DNA of 64,000 nt from WTFY01 sp965220875. Its GTDB lineage: Bacteria > Pseudomonadota > Gammaproteobacteria > UBA4575. Under the pieces are notes generated by a model. The model ran no database searches. It was not told the DNA's origin and saw only the letters and a list, made by a program, of their open reading frames with translations. The stretch spans positions 1-64,000 of the forward strand of contig OZ244849.1 in NCBI GenBank assembly GCA_965220875.1. The letters are read 5' to 3'. Shown here piece after piece: positions 55,930-64,000 of the stretch (position 1 is its first letter; every line of letters begins with the position of its first letter). A program made the translations under genes and the position numbers.

Positions 55930-57834
55930 TCAGAGGTTTTCTTCAAAAACCTGCACGTCGGATTCTTCCCTGACAGCGTCCAGCAATGCGCCGAACTCCC
56001 GGCGGCCATAATGGACCCGCTGTGAAAGCTCGGATGCCAGGGCATCGTTCACTTCATCCGGGCCATCGGTCACCGCGTGCAGCTCAAGCAGTACGTAACT
56101 GCCATCCCCCATAGGCAGGCCGGCAACCGGGGAGTGGCCTGAATCAGGGTGAGGAAGCATGAAGACCCGGCTCATGATTCTTGCCGGAACACGGTCGTCG
56201 TCCCGGGCCAGGGCGCCATGGCGAATCCGCTCCAGTGCATTCTCCCGGGAAACCTTTTCCAGGCTCACGCCGCCTTGCATCTGTTCCAGCAGTTTCTCAC
56301 CCTTGCCCGAGGCGAGCTCTGCAGCCTTGCGCATGCGTATGAAACCCTGTATTTCCCCTGCGACTTCGTCCAGGGCCCGTGCCTTCGGTTCACGATATTC
56401 CAGCATCCGAAAGGCGATCATGTGCCCGTCTGCGACCTCCACGAGTTCACTGTTCAGACCCTCTTCCAGGATCTCGGGCATGAAGGCAAGCGAACGGATA
56501 TCCGGGTAGGCAAAGAGTTCCGAATCACTCGAGGGTGCAAGCCAGCCAGTCTCCCGGATCGTCAGCCCGGAGGCCTCGGCCGCCTCGGTCAGGTCGTCCG
56601 GAAGTTCCACCACCAGGTTTGCCAGCTCGTCTGCAATTTCCAGAAACCGTTCCTGTGCCAGCTGCGCCTTGCGTTCGTCCATGATTTTCTGGCGCACTTC
56701 TGAAAAGGGCTTCTGTTCGGACGGCCGGATTTCTACAGGCTGCACAATCTGGACTCCTTGTACGGTGCGAACAGGATGGCTGTGGTGGCCCGCATCCAGG
56801 GAAAACAGCGCGTTTTCAAGCTCGGCACCGGCCAGATCCCCTCTCGCGATCCAGCCGATGTCGCCACCCTTGCCGGCAGACAGCGTATCCTGTGAACGCT
56901 CCCGGGCAAGCTCGTCAAAAGCAGCCCCCGCATCCAGTTCGCGTACCAGCTTATCCGCCTCCTCCAGAGCCCTGCTCCACTCCTCGGCACCTGCAGTATC
57001 AGGGTCCTCCGGCTTGATCAGGATATGGTGGACACGGCGCAACTCGTCCGTCATGAACCGTTCGGGCTGCTCGTCGTAGAGGATGCGCGCCTCCTCCGTG
57101 CTGACACGGACCTGGTCATACAGGTCCTGTTCCTTCAGTTCCACGTAGGCGAGGCGAGCCTGTTCGGGTGTTTGCAGCCATTGGCGGTTCTCCTGGTAAT
57201 ACTCGTCAATCTGTCCCTGGGTAATGGTTACCCGATCGGGAGGAATGCGGATCAGCGCATAACTGAAATCCCGGGTCTGCTCGAGTAGTCTCCGGAAGCG
57301 GCGCAGGTCTGCAGGTGTCATGAATGAAGTGGATACGAGTGCGTTCTCGAACTGCTGAAGCTTTTCCTGCTCGCGCAACTCGCCCTCGAACCGGGCCTTG
57401 TCGTAGCGCTGTACCTGCAACAGCCTCGTGTACAGTTCAGGATCAAACTTGCCCTCCTTCTGGAACTGCGGTATCTGGCGGATTCTCTCGACCAGCCTGG
57501 CATCACTGACCCGAAACCCTGCATTCGTGACCTCCTGGCGCAGGATTTCCGCATTGATCATGTCGTTCACCACCTGCTTTTTGATGACATTCTCGTCCGG
57601 ATAGCTTTGCGCGTAATCGGCACCGAGAACCGACTGCAGCCTTTGCCGGTACTGCTGAAGCTGGTTACCGTAATCAGGCGCCGTGATTTCCACGTCATTG
57701 ACCTTGGCTACGACCGGAGCGCCGCCTCCACCGAAGTACTCCTGGATTCCCCACAATGCAAAAGAAAGGATGAGCAGGCCTATGATCACGTAGGCAGCGA
57801 GGCTGCTGGCCCTGTCCCGAATTTCGATCAGCAT
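55930..57834 (-). CDS. ppiD: Periplasmic folding chaperone / peptidyl-prolyl isomerase PpiD
   Basis: The 634-residue protein has one N-terminal membrane helix (about 12-32; AYVIIGLLILSFALWGIQEYF), a SurA-like N-terminal chaperone region (about 35-230) and a parvulin PpiC domain (about 260-360; RRVHHILIKPE, ERSQDTLSAGKGGDIGWIARG, PVRTVQGVQIVQ). PpiD is anchored at the Sec translocon and helps newly exported proteins fold. It lies downstream of the tRNA pair and hupB, as in E. coli and Xanthomonas. Confidence 0.95.
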   Translation of the reverse strand: MLIEIRDRASSLAAYVIIGLLILSFALWGIQEYFGGGGAPVVAKVNDVEITAPDYGNQLQQYRQRLQSVLGADYAQSYPDENVIKKQVVNDMINAEILRQEVTNAGFRVSDARLVERIRQIPQFQKEGKFDPELYTRLLQVQRYDKARFEGELREQEKLQQFENALVSTSFMTPADLRRFRRLLEQTRDFSYALIRIPPDRVTITQGQIDEYYQENRQWLQTPEQARLAYVELKEQDLYDQVRVSTEEARILYDEQPERFMTDELRRVHHILIKPEDPDTAGAEEWSRALEEADKLVRELDAGAAFDELARERSQDTLSAGKGGDIGWIARGDLAGAELENALFSLDAGHHSHPVRTVQGVQIVQPVEIRPSEQKPFSEVRQKIMDERKAQLAQERFLEIADELANLVVELPDDLTEAAEASGLTIRETGWLAPSSDSELFAYPDIRSLAFMPEILEEGLNSELVEVADGHMIAFRMLEYREPKARALDEVAGEIQGFIRMRKAAELASGKGEKLLEQMQGGVSLEKVSRENALERIRHGALARDDDRVPARIMSRVFMLPHPDSGHSPVAGLPMGDGSYVLLELHAVTDGPDEVNDALASELSQRVHYGRREFGALLDAVREESDVQVFEENL

Positions 57835-58191
57835 ATTTTCTTCCCTGCGGCAGTGTATTCAGATTCGTAAAACGATGCGGTTCGCGTAGGCATTGTAAAG
57901 TGCTTGCAGCCAGTCCGCACCCTGTTCGGGAAGTTTTGTCCAAATTCGGACCTGGCCAGGCATCCATGCCATGGAATCTACGCCGTAAACCTTCCAGCCG
58001 GTACACCCAGCCCCGGGCGTTTGCGAAGTCGAGGAAATTGCAAGGGCACCCCAGACTCCCGTCCTTTCACGGCAGGTTTTCACAAGAGCAGGCATGGAAG
58101 CGTGAACCGCGGTTTCCTGTCATCGTGGACAAGACAGGCCATCCTGGCCCGTCAGGCAGTAAGCGATGTCCCGGGAATGGCACCCCCAAGG
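57835..58191. other. Gap between ppiD and tRNA-Asp with a weak 78-codon frame
   Basis: Some 357 bases hold the ppiD promoter region and the 3' flank of tRNA-Asp. A minus-strand frame at 57859-58095 (ATG start, 78 residues, with KVYGVDSMAWMPGQVRIW and DWLQALYNAYANRIV) has protein-like composition but no recognisable family or clear ribosome binding site. I leave it as a possible small gene or remnant. Confidence 0.35.
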
Positions 58192-58268
58192 TGGCGGAGT
58201 GGACGGGACTCGAACCCGCGACCCCCGGCGTGACAGGCCGGTATTCTAACCAGCTGAACTACCACTCC
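58192..58268 (-). tRNA. tRNA-Asp (anticodon GTC)
   Basis: The 77-base minus-strand gene has acceptor GGAGTGG (58268-58262) paired to the 3' end, D loop AGCTGGTTAGAA, anticodon loop CTGTCAC with GTC, and T loop TTCGAGTCC, with an encoded CCA (58192-58194). It follows tRNA-Val by 15 bases. Confidence 0.97.
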
Positions 58269-58283
58269 TGACAGTTAGACCCT

Positions 58284-58359
58284 TGGTGGGTGCTGAGGGA
58301 TTCGAACCCCCGACATCCGCCTTGTAAGGGCGACGCTCTACCAGCTGAGCTAAGCACCC
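58284..58359 (-). tRNA. tRNA-Val (anticodon TAC)
   Basis: The 76-base minus-strand gene has acceptor GGGTGCT (58359-58353) paired with AGCACCC, D loop AGCTGGTAGA, anticodon loop CTTACAA with TAC, T loop TTCGAATCC and an encoded CCA. It lies 11 bases after hupB and before tRNA-Asp, so all three are probably one transcript unit. Confidence 0.97.
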
Positions 58360-58370
58360 AAAAAGGCGCG

Positions 58371-58643
58371 CTAGCTTACAGCATCCCTGAGCGCTTTGCC
58401 AGCCTTGAAGGTGGGAACCTTGCTGGCGGCAATCTGTATGGTTTCTCCTGTTCGGGGATTGTGGCCGGTGCGGGCATTGCGCTGTTTGACCTGGAAGGTA
58501 CCGAATCCGACCAGCGTCACGCTTTCCCCACGGTTCAATGCAGCCGCGATTGAGCTCAAGACAGCATCGACTGCACGTGCACCGTCTGCCTTGGAAAGGC
58601 TCGCAGCATCCGAGACGACTTCAACAAGTTCGCTTTTATTCAT
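58371..58643 (-). CDS. hupB: DNA-binding protein HU-beta
   Basis: The 90-residue protein is a standard HU: NKSELVEVVSDAASLSKADG, VTLVGFGTFQVKQRNARTGHNPRTG (DNA-binding arm, read at 45-70), and IQIAASKVPTFKAGKALRDAV. It is an abundant nucleoid protein that bends DNA. A strong sigma-70 promoter lies about 180 bases upstream, just after lon. The two tRNA genes follow at once downstream. Confidence 0.97.
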   Translation of the reverse strand: MNKSELVEVVSDAASLSKADGARAVDAVLSSIAAALNRGESVTLVGFGTFQVKQRNARTGHNPRTGETIQIAASKVPTFKAGKALRDAVS

Positions 58644-58824
58644 TCTTTTTGACTCCCCTGATTGTTGGCATGCAGCCTGGCAACTGCATAAAAGTTCCTG
58701 TGGGGACCGAATGCAGGATGGCCTTTGTTTGCCGTGGATACGGGCTTAAAGGCTTTGGCTGCGATCGGCACGCCCTTTAAATTTAGGCTCCATGTGGCTT
58801 GTACAAAGATCACCGAATGCCCGT

Positions 58825-58854
58825 TTTATACCAAGTGACCCGGAAGCAAGTCAA
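58825..58854 (-). promoter_or_regulatory. Sigma-70 promoter of hupB
   Basis: TTGACT at 58854-58849, an 18-base spacer and TATAAA at 58830-58825, each 5 of 6 consensus bases. It begins 14 bases after the lon stop codon and gives hupB a leader of about 175 bases. Confidence 0.7.
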
Positions 58855-58867
58855 CCGAAGACACCGT

Positions 58868-61303
58868 TCAATGCGCCTGAACCGGACCGGTCTTGGAAAC
58901 AGCCGGTTCGTGTTCAGCCTCGACGCTACTCACAACCTGGGATTCTCTCTGTGGCTCCGGCATCTTCACAAGGGACACTTGAAGTACTTCATCTATCCAC
59001 TGTACCGGAATGATTTCAAGCTTTTGCTTGATGTTCTTAGGAATCTCACTCAAATCCTTCTCGTTCTCCTTTGGTATGAGTACCGTCTTGATTCCGCCCC
59101 GATGCGCCGCAAGCAGCTTCTCTTTCAGCCCACCAATGGGCAGAACTTCGCCCCGCAGGGTCATTTCACCCGTCATGGCCACGTCGGCACGCACCGGAAT
59201 CTTTGTCAGGGCGGATACGATCGCGGTCGTCATGGCAGTCCCGGCACTGGGGCCGTCCTTTTTCACTGACCCCTCGGGGACGTGAATGTGGATGTCTGTG
59301 TTCTCGTAGAAATCCTGTTTGATCCCGAGTACGTCTGCACGGCTGCGCACTACGCTGTGTGCCACCTGTATGGATTCCTGCATGACGTCCTCCAGCTGCC
59401 CGGTACGGCTCGTCTTCCCCTTGCCGGGTATGACAACCGCCTCGATGGTGAGCAGCTCCCCCCCGGTTTCCGTCCAGGCCAAGCCCGTCACCTGCCCGAT
59501 CTGGTCGTTGTCTTCGGCCAGACCGTACCGGAACCGCTTGACGCCGAGATACTGGGACAGGCTGCGCGGCGTAATGGAGACCCTTTTCTTATCGCTGCCC
59601 AGTACCATGGACTTGACGACCTTGCGGCAAATCTTGGAGATTTCCCGCTCAAGGTTGCGCACCCCGGCTTCCCGGGTGTAATAGCGGATCATGTCGCGTA
59701 TGGCCGAGTCACTGAACTGGATTTCGTTATCCTTCAGGCCGTTCGCCTTGACCTGCTTGGGTACCAGGTAACGCATGGCAATATTCTTCTTTTCATCCTC
59801 GGTATAGCCCGGCAGGCGTATCACTTCCATGCGGTCCAGCAGGGGGCTGGGGATGTTCAGCGTGTTGGCTGTGGCAACGAACATGACATCTGAAAGGTCA
59901 AAGTCGACTTCCAGGTAATGGTCGTTGAAGGTGTGATTCTGTTCGGGATCCAGCACTTCCAGCATGGCGGAAGCCGGATCGCCCCGGAAATCCATGGACA
60001 TCTTGTCAATCTCGTCCAGCAGGAACAGCGGATTGCGAACCCCGATCTTCGACAGGTTCTGCACGATCTTGCCAGGCAGCGAGCCGATATAGGTTCGCCT
60101 GTGACCCCGGATCTCGGCTTCGTCATGCACACCGCCCAGGGACATCCGGGTAAACTTCCGGCGCGTGGCCCGCGCTATGGACTTGCCGATCGAGGTCTTG
60201 CCCACGCCAGGCGGGCCGACCAGGCACAGGATCGGTCCCTTGTGCTTCTGCACGCGTTGCTGCACGGCCAGGTATTCGATGATGCGTTCCTTGACTTTGT
60301 CCAGGCCGTAGTGGTCCTCTTCCAGGATGCGTTCTGCGGCAGCCAGGTCCTTGCGCACCTTGGATTTCTTTTTCCAGGGCACCCCAACCAGCCAGTCTAT
60401 GTAATTGCGTACCACCGTGGCTTCCGCTGACATCGGGGACATCATCTTCAGCTTGTTCAGTTCCGTGCTGGCCTTCTTCTTGGCTTCCTTGGACATCCCG
60501 ACCTTCTCGATCTTGTCTGCCAGCTCCTCGACCTCGTTCGGCGCTTCCTCGAGTTCCCCGAGCTCTCTCTGGATGGCTTTCATCTGCTCATTCAGGTAGT
60601 ACTCGCGCTGCGACTTTTCCATTTGCTGCTTGACGCGACCGCGCAGCCGTTTTTCAATCTGCAGCACATCCAGCTCGCCTTCAATCAGCTTGATCAGGTG
60701 CTCAAGCCGTGTTCGTACATCACCGATCTCGAGCACGAACTGCTTCTCGTCCAGTTTCAGCGACATGTGTGCAGCGATCGTATCCACCAGGCGGGTCGGA
60801 TCGTCTATGCCTGCCAGCGAGGTCAGCACCTCCGGGGGAATCTTCTTGTTCAGTTTCACGTACTGTTCGAACATGCCGTTCAGCGAACGTGCCAGTACTT
60901 CAAGCTCACGTTCGTCGGCAGGCTCGGTGGCCACCGTCATCAGGGAGATCTGCGCCCTGACAAATTCCCCTTCCTGATGGTATTTCACCACCTGTGAACG
61001 CTCGATGCCCTCTACCAGTACCTTGATCGTGCCATCCGGCAGCTTCAGCAGCTGAAGGATGGTTGAAACCGTGCCGATACTGTAAATATCGTCGATGCCC
61101 GGATCATCCACTTCCGCGTTTTTCTGTGCCACCAGCAGGATTTTCTTGTTGTCGGACATGGCAGCATCCAGCGCCTTGATCGACTTCTCCCGGCCTACGA
61201 ACAGCGGAATCACCATGCTGGGATACACCACTACATCACGCAGCGGCAATACCGGCACGACCGTGCCGTCTAGCTGTACATCTGGTAGCTGTTCTTCACT
61301 CAT
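58868..61303 (-). CDS. lon: ATP-dependent protease Lon
   Basis: The 811-residue protease has the N-terminal LON substrate domain (about 10-200; VPVLPLRDVVVYPSMVIPLF), a coiled coil, the AAA module (Walker A GPPGVGKTSIGKSIAR, about 355) and the C-terminal Ser-Lys protease (KDGPSAGTAMTTAIVSAL with catalytic Ser, about 680; Lys in LPIGGLKEKLLAAHRGG region about 722). Lon degrades misfolded and regulatory proteins. The C-terminus is about 25 residues longer than E. coli Lon. A clear sigma-32 promoter lies upstream. Confidence 0.98.
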   Translation of the reverse strand: MSEEQLPDVQLDGTVVPVLPLRDVVVYPSMVIPLFVGREKSIKALDAAMSDNKKILLVAQKNAEVDDPGIDDIYSIGTVSTILQLLKLPDGTIKVLVEGIERSQVVKYHQEGEFVRAQISLMTVATEPADERELEVLARSLNGMFEQYVKLNKKIPPEVLTSLAGIDDPTRLVDTIAAHMSLKLDEKQFVLEIGDVRTRLEHLIKLIEGELDVLQIEKRLRGRVKQQMEKSQREYYLNEQMKAIQRELGELEEAPNEVEELADKIEKVGMSKEAKKKASTELNKLKMMSPMSAEATVVRNYIDWLVGVPWKKKSKVRKDLAAAERILEEDHYGLDKVKERIIEYLAVQQRVQKHKGPILCLVGPPGVGKTSIGKSIARATRRKFTRMSLGGVHDEAEIRGHRRTYIGSLPGKIVQNLSKIGVRNPLFLLDEIDKMSMDFRGDPASAMLEVLDPEQNHTFNDHYLEVDFDLSDVMFVATANTLNIPSPLLDRMEVIRLPGYTEDEKKNIAMRYLVPKQVKANGLKDNEIQFSDSAIRDMIRYYTREAGVRNLEREISKICRKVVKSMVLGSDKKRVSITPRSLSQYLGVKRFRYGLAEDNDQIGQVTGLAWTETGGELLTIEAVVIPGKGKTSRTGQLEDVMQESIQVAHSVVRSRADVLGIKQDFYENTDIHIHVPEGSVKKDGPSAGTAMTTAIVSALTKIPVRADVAMTGEMTLRGEVLPIGGLKEKLLAAHRGGIKTVLIPKENEKDLSEIPKNIKQKLEIIPVQWIDEVLQVSLVKMPEPQRESQVVSSVEAEHEPAVSKTGPVQAH

Positions 61304-61388
61304 CTCGATATATCCCTGGAAAGGCTTCTGAATCCATAAAGGCCCCGTACCGGAAAATCCCGGGTCGTACCCGCCTTGATTATCCTAG

Positions 61389-61416
61389 ATATGGGGTATG
61401 CAGGCAAAATTTCAAT
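61389..61416 (-). promoter_or_regulatory. Sigma-32 heat-shock promoter of lon
   Basis: ATTGAA at 61416-61411, 14 bases, then CCCCATAT at 61396-61389. This fits the heat-shock sigma consensus (CTTGAA, 13-17, CCCCATNT) with one difference. It lies in the clpX-lon gap, about 80 bases before the lon ATG. Confidence 0.8.
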
Positions 61417-61439
61417 GCCTGGCGGACCGCAGGGCCCTT

Positions 61440-62720
61440 CTATTCGTCCGAGGCAACTTTCTCGTACTCGGAACTTTCATAGATCAGGTATGGCTTTTCA
61501 CCATTGATCACGGACTCGTCGACGACCACCTTGCTGATGCTGTCCTGCGACGGCAGGTCATACATCGTATCCAGCAAGGCATTCTCCAGTATGGTGCGCA
61601 GTCCCCTGGCCCCGGTCTTGCGGTCCATCGCCTTGCGGGCCGTGGCATACAGTGCGTTCTCACGAAACTCGATCTCCACGCCTTCCATCTCGAACAGGCG
61701 GTGATACTGCTTGGTGATGGCATTTTTCGGTTCTGTGAGGATGCGAACCAGCGCCTCCTCGTCCAGTTCATCCAGGGTAGCCACCACCGGCAGCCTTCCG
61801 ACGAATTCAGGAATCAGTCCGTACTTGATCAGATCCTCGGGCTCCACGCTGTGCAGCACCTCGCCGATCTTGACCGCGTTGTCCTTGCTGCGTACATCGG
61901 CAGAGAACCCGATCCCGCTTTTTTCCGTGCGGTCCAGGATCACCTTGTCCAGCCCGGCGAATGCACCGCCGCAAATGAACAGGATGTTGCCGGTGTCTAC
62001 CTGCAGGAATTCCTGCTGGGGATGCTTGCGCCCACCCTGGGGCGGAACCGATGCGATGGTGCCCTCGATCAGTTTCAGCAGGGCCTGCTGCACGCCCTCG
62101 CCGGACACATCGCGTGTAATGGACGGATTGTCTGACTTGCGCGAGATCTTGTCGATCTCGTCAATGTACACGATCCCGGTCTGTGCCTTCTCCACATCGT
62201 AGTCGCACTTCTGCAGCAGTTTCTGGATGATGTTCTCTACATCCTCCCCCACATAACCTGCCTCGGTCAGCGTCGTGGCATCTGCGATGGTAAACGGAAC
62301 ATTCAGCAGGCGGGCCAGGGTTTCTGCAAGCAGGGTCTTGCCCGAGCCCGTCGGACCCACGAGCAGTATGTTGCTTTTCGCCAGTTCCACCGTGTTCTTG
62401 CCGGCAGTGCGCGTATCGAGGCGCTTGTAATGGTTGTACACCGCAACCGACAGGATTTTCTTGGCACGCTCCTGCCCGATTACATATTCCTCCAGGATGG
62501 AGTTGATCTCCGCGGGCTTCGGGAGCCTCGGGCTGTCCTCGGAGGAATGCTCCAGCATTTCCTCGCGAATGATGTCGTTGCACAGTTCGACGCACTCGTC
62601 ACAGATGAATACGGAGGGGCCCGCAATGAGCTTGCGGACTTCATGCTGGCTTTTGCCGCAAAAGGAACAATACAGAAGCTTGCCGCCGTCCCGATCCTTG
62701 GTTGTATTGCTGTCACTCAT
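61440..62720 (-). CDS. clpX: ATP-dependent Clp protease ATPase subunit ClpX
   Basis: From ATG 62720 the 426-residue protein has the N-terminal zinc domain (YCSFCGKSQHEVRKL, then FICDECVELC), Walker A LVGPTGSGKTLLAETLAR (about 118), Walker B GIVYIDEIDKI, the pore loop region and the IGF-type ClpP contact (KSGIGFSADV). It unfolds proteins for ClpP. The frame extends 22 codons upstream without likeness. It follows clpP by 189 bases, in which a TATAGT box is seen without a good -35. Confidence 0.97.
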   Translation of the reverse strand: MSDSNTTKDRDGGKLLYCSFCGKSQHEVRKLIAGPSVFICDECVELCNDIIREEMLEHSSEDSPRLPKPAEINSILEEYVIGQERAKKILSVAVYNHYKRLDTRTAGKNTVELAKSNILLVGPTGSGKTLLAETLARLLNVPFTIADATTLTEAGYVGEDVENIIQKLLQKCDYDVEKAQTGIVYIDEIDKISRKSDNPSITRDVSGEGVQQALLKLIEGTIASVPPQGGRKHPQQEFLQVDTGNILFICGGAFAGLDKVILDRTEKSGIGFSADVRSKDNAVKIGEVLHSVEPEDLIKYGLIPEFVGRLPVVATLDELDEEALVRILTEPKNAITKQYHRLFEMEGVEIEFRENALYATARKAMDRKTGARGLRTILENALLDTMYDLPSQDSISKVVVDESVINGEKPYLIYESSEYEKVASDE

Positions 62721-62909
62721 CGTACTTATCGGATTGCTGCAGGATGCAGAAAGCACAGTATGCGCTTGAAGCCGCAGGTGAATCAAGACCGAAATTCACC
62801 GGAATCCACCCCGCCTGCCAGGCCACTATACGCCTTTTTGAGGGATAATGAAGCGCCTGCAACCGGCGTGATCGCCCCGCTTTGCCCTGCCAGACCGCCA
62901 TTTCAGCGG

Positions 62910-63566
62910 CTATTCCGGCTCGGTATCCGAGAGATTTTGCTTGCGCTTGTCGAGCACTTCATCCACCAGGCCGTACTCCCTGGCCTCGACACTGTCCAGA
63001 AAATGATCCCGTTCCGTATCCTGTGCGATGCGTTCGATGGGCTGGCCGGTATGTTCCGCGAGGACCCGGTTGAGCTGCTCGCGGACCTTCAGGATCTCCT
63101 TGGCATGGATATCGATGTCCGTGGCCTGTCCCTGGAATCCTCCGAGCGGCTGATGGATCATGATGCGCGAATGCCGCAGTGCGTAGCGCTTGCTCTTTGC
63201 ACCGCCTGCAAGCAGCAGGGCCCCCATGCTGGCGGCCTGGCCCACACACAGCGTGCTGATATCGGGGCTGGTGAACTGCATGGTGTCGTAGATCGCCATG
63301 CCGGCGCTCACCGAGCCGCCCGGTGAATTGATGTAGATCGAAATATCCTTGTCCGGGTTTTCGGACTCCAGGAACAGCAGCTGGGCAACCACCAGGTTGG
63401 CCATGTGATCCTCGATGGGTCCAACGACAAACACGACCCGTTCCTTCAGCAGGCGCGAATAGATGTCGTAGGCCCGCTCGCCACGTGCTGACTGCTCGAC
63501 CACCATGGGCACGAGATTCAGGGCCTTTGTATTCACTGCCCCGGCTTCAGAATTGCTCTCCTTCAT
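62910..63566 (-). CDS. clpP: ATP-dependent Clp protease proteolytic subunit ClpP
   Basis: The 218-residue peptidase has the ClpP signature: NSPGGSVSAGMAIYDTMQF, the nucleophile Ser in GQAASMGALLLAGG (about 112), His in RIMIHQPLGG (about 137) and the Asp in DTERDHFLDS (about 186). It forms the double-ring chamber that degrades proteins fed by ClpX or ClpA. It begins 21 bases after the tig stop, so tig-clpP are co-transcribed. Confidence 0.98.
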   Translation of the reverse strand: MKESNSEAGAVNTKALNLVPMVVEQSARGERAYDIYSRLLKERVVFVVGPIEDHMANLVVAQLLFLESENPDKDISIYINSPGGSVSAGMAIYDTMQFTSPDISTLCVGQAASMGALLLAGGAKSKRYALRHSRIMIHQPLGGFQGQATDIDIHAKEILKVREQLNRVLAEHTGQPIERIAQDTERDHFLDSVEAREYGLVDEVLDKRKQNLSDTEPE

Positions 63567-63587
63567 CGTGGTATCCCCTGCAAAAGT

Positions 63588-64000
63588 TTACAACTGGTTG
63601 TTGACCATTTCGTCGAACGTGAAGGCCTTGGGCACCTTTTCCGCCCGCTCGAGCACCCATTTGACCACCTGGTCCTCCATGACCTGTGATTCGATGCTCG
63701 CCATGGCCTGCATGTTTCCCTGATAGTATTCAATGACTTCCTCGGGATTCGAATAGCTCGCAGCGATCGTCCTCAGCCGACGGCTGACCTGGTCACGGTC
63801 AAGCTGGATCTCGTTCTGACGGATGATCTCCCCGATAATCAGTCCCAGGGCGGTTCTGCGCTGCGCCTCCTTGTCCAGCAAGTCCTGTGGAAGCTTTGAT
63901 TCATCCTGGATCTGCATGTTCTGCATGAACCGTTCACGCACGGTCTGCCTTTCCTGCTCCAACAGGCTCTGCGGCAGCTCGAACTCGTTGGAATTGAACA
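63588..64000 (-). CDS. tig: Trigger factor, C-terminal part (cut by window end)
   Basis: The last 136 codons of a frame that continues beyond base 64000. It shows the trigger-factor C-terminal helical domain: FELPQSLLEQERQTV, DLLDKEAQRRTALGLIIGEI, NPEEVIEYYQGN, AMASIESQVMEDQVVKWVLE and the end KAFTFDEMVNNQL. Trigger factor binds ribosomes and shields nascent chains. Its place directly before clpP-clpX-lon is the classical order and supports the call. Confidence 0.95.
   Translation of the reverse strand, partial: FNSNEFELPQSLLEQERQTVRERFMQNMQIQDESKLPQDLLDKEAQRRTALGLIIGEIIRQNEIQLDRDQVSRRLRTIAASYSNPEEVIEYYQGNMQAMASIESQVMEDQVVKWVLERAEKVPKAFTFDEMVNNQL

Overview
The window is a 64 kb piece of a gammaproteobacterial chromosome of moderately high G+C. 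The assignment rests on conserved gene order: tig-clpP-clpX-lon-hupB-tRNA-Val-tRNA-Asp-ppiD, hrcA-grpE-dnaK-dnaJ, carA-carB-greA, ftsH-glmM-tpiA-secG, nadK-recN-bamE facing ratA-rnfH, and rnhA-dnaQ next to mltD. An hrcA-type heat-shock operon together with a sigma-32 style dnaK promoter suggests a deep-branching lineage (Chromatiales or Xanthomonadales-like) rather than an enteric one. The genus cannot be fixed from the sequence alone.

Bases 1 to about 14,850 are accessory and loosely packed. They hold a universal stress protein, two tandem outer-membrane barrel proteins, a secreted amidohydrolase, an M19 dipeptidase, a DUF4156 lipoprotein, a one-piece sensor kinase/response regulator, a cytochrome b561, an endonuclease/exonuclease/phosphatase protein and an alpha/beta hydrolase. 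The kinase gene is bracketed by an 88-bp inverted repeat (84 percent identical, ungapped). Outside each repeat copy, pointing away from the kinase, lies a small gene with the same HNH-like VWRRD domain; the right-hand gene carries a frameshift.

At 14,854 lies tRNA-Leu(GAG), the equivalent of E. coli leuU, which normally follows secG directly. Here secG lies about 5.7 kb away. The intervening DNA holds an MscS-like channel, a soluble MgtE-N/CBS protein, the Mg2+ transporter MgtE, a 33-residue membrane protein and a methyltransferase-HNH nuclease fusion.

From 20.6 to 46 kb the window is housekeeping: protein export, glycolysis, cell-wall precursor synthesis, FtsH, GreA, carbamoyl phosphate synthetase (with a likely attenuator ahead of carA), a small TauE/SafE protein, dapB, the DnaK chaperone operon (sigma-32 promoter ahead of dnaK, a strong hairpin between dnaK and dnaJ), nadK-recN-bamE, rnfH/ratA, a Na+-dependent transporter, smpB, dnaQ, rnhA and a methyltransferase. 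The lytic transglycosylase MltD carries five near-identical LysM repeats. A third barrel protein and a four-gene Yej-like peptide ABC importer follow; its binding protein has both a lipobox and a C-terminal membrane helix.

The last 9 kb is the protein-quality-control cluster: fabI, ppiD, tRNA-Asp, tRNA-Val, hupB, lon (clear sigma-32 promoter), clpX, clpP and the 3' part of tig, cut by the window end.

The parts most worth following up are the inverted-repeat kinase locus, the methyltransferase-HNH fusion, the MscS/CBS/MgtE operon with its small membrane protein, the carAB leader, and the binding protein with two membrane anchors.
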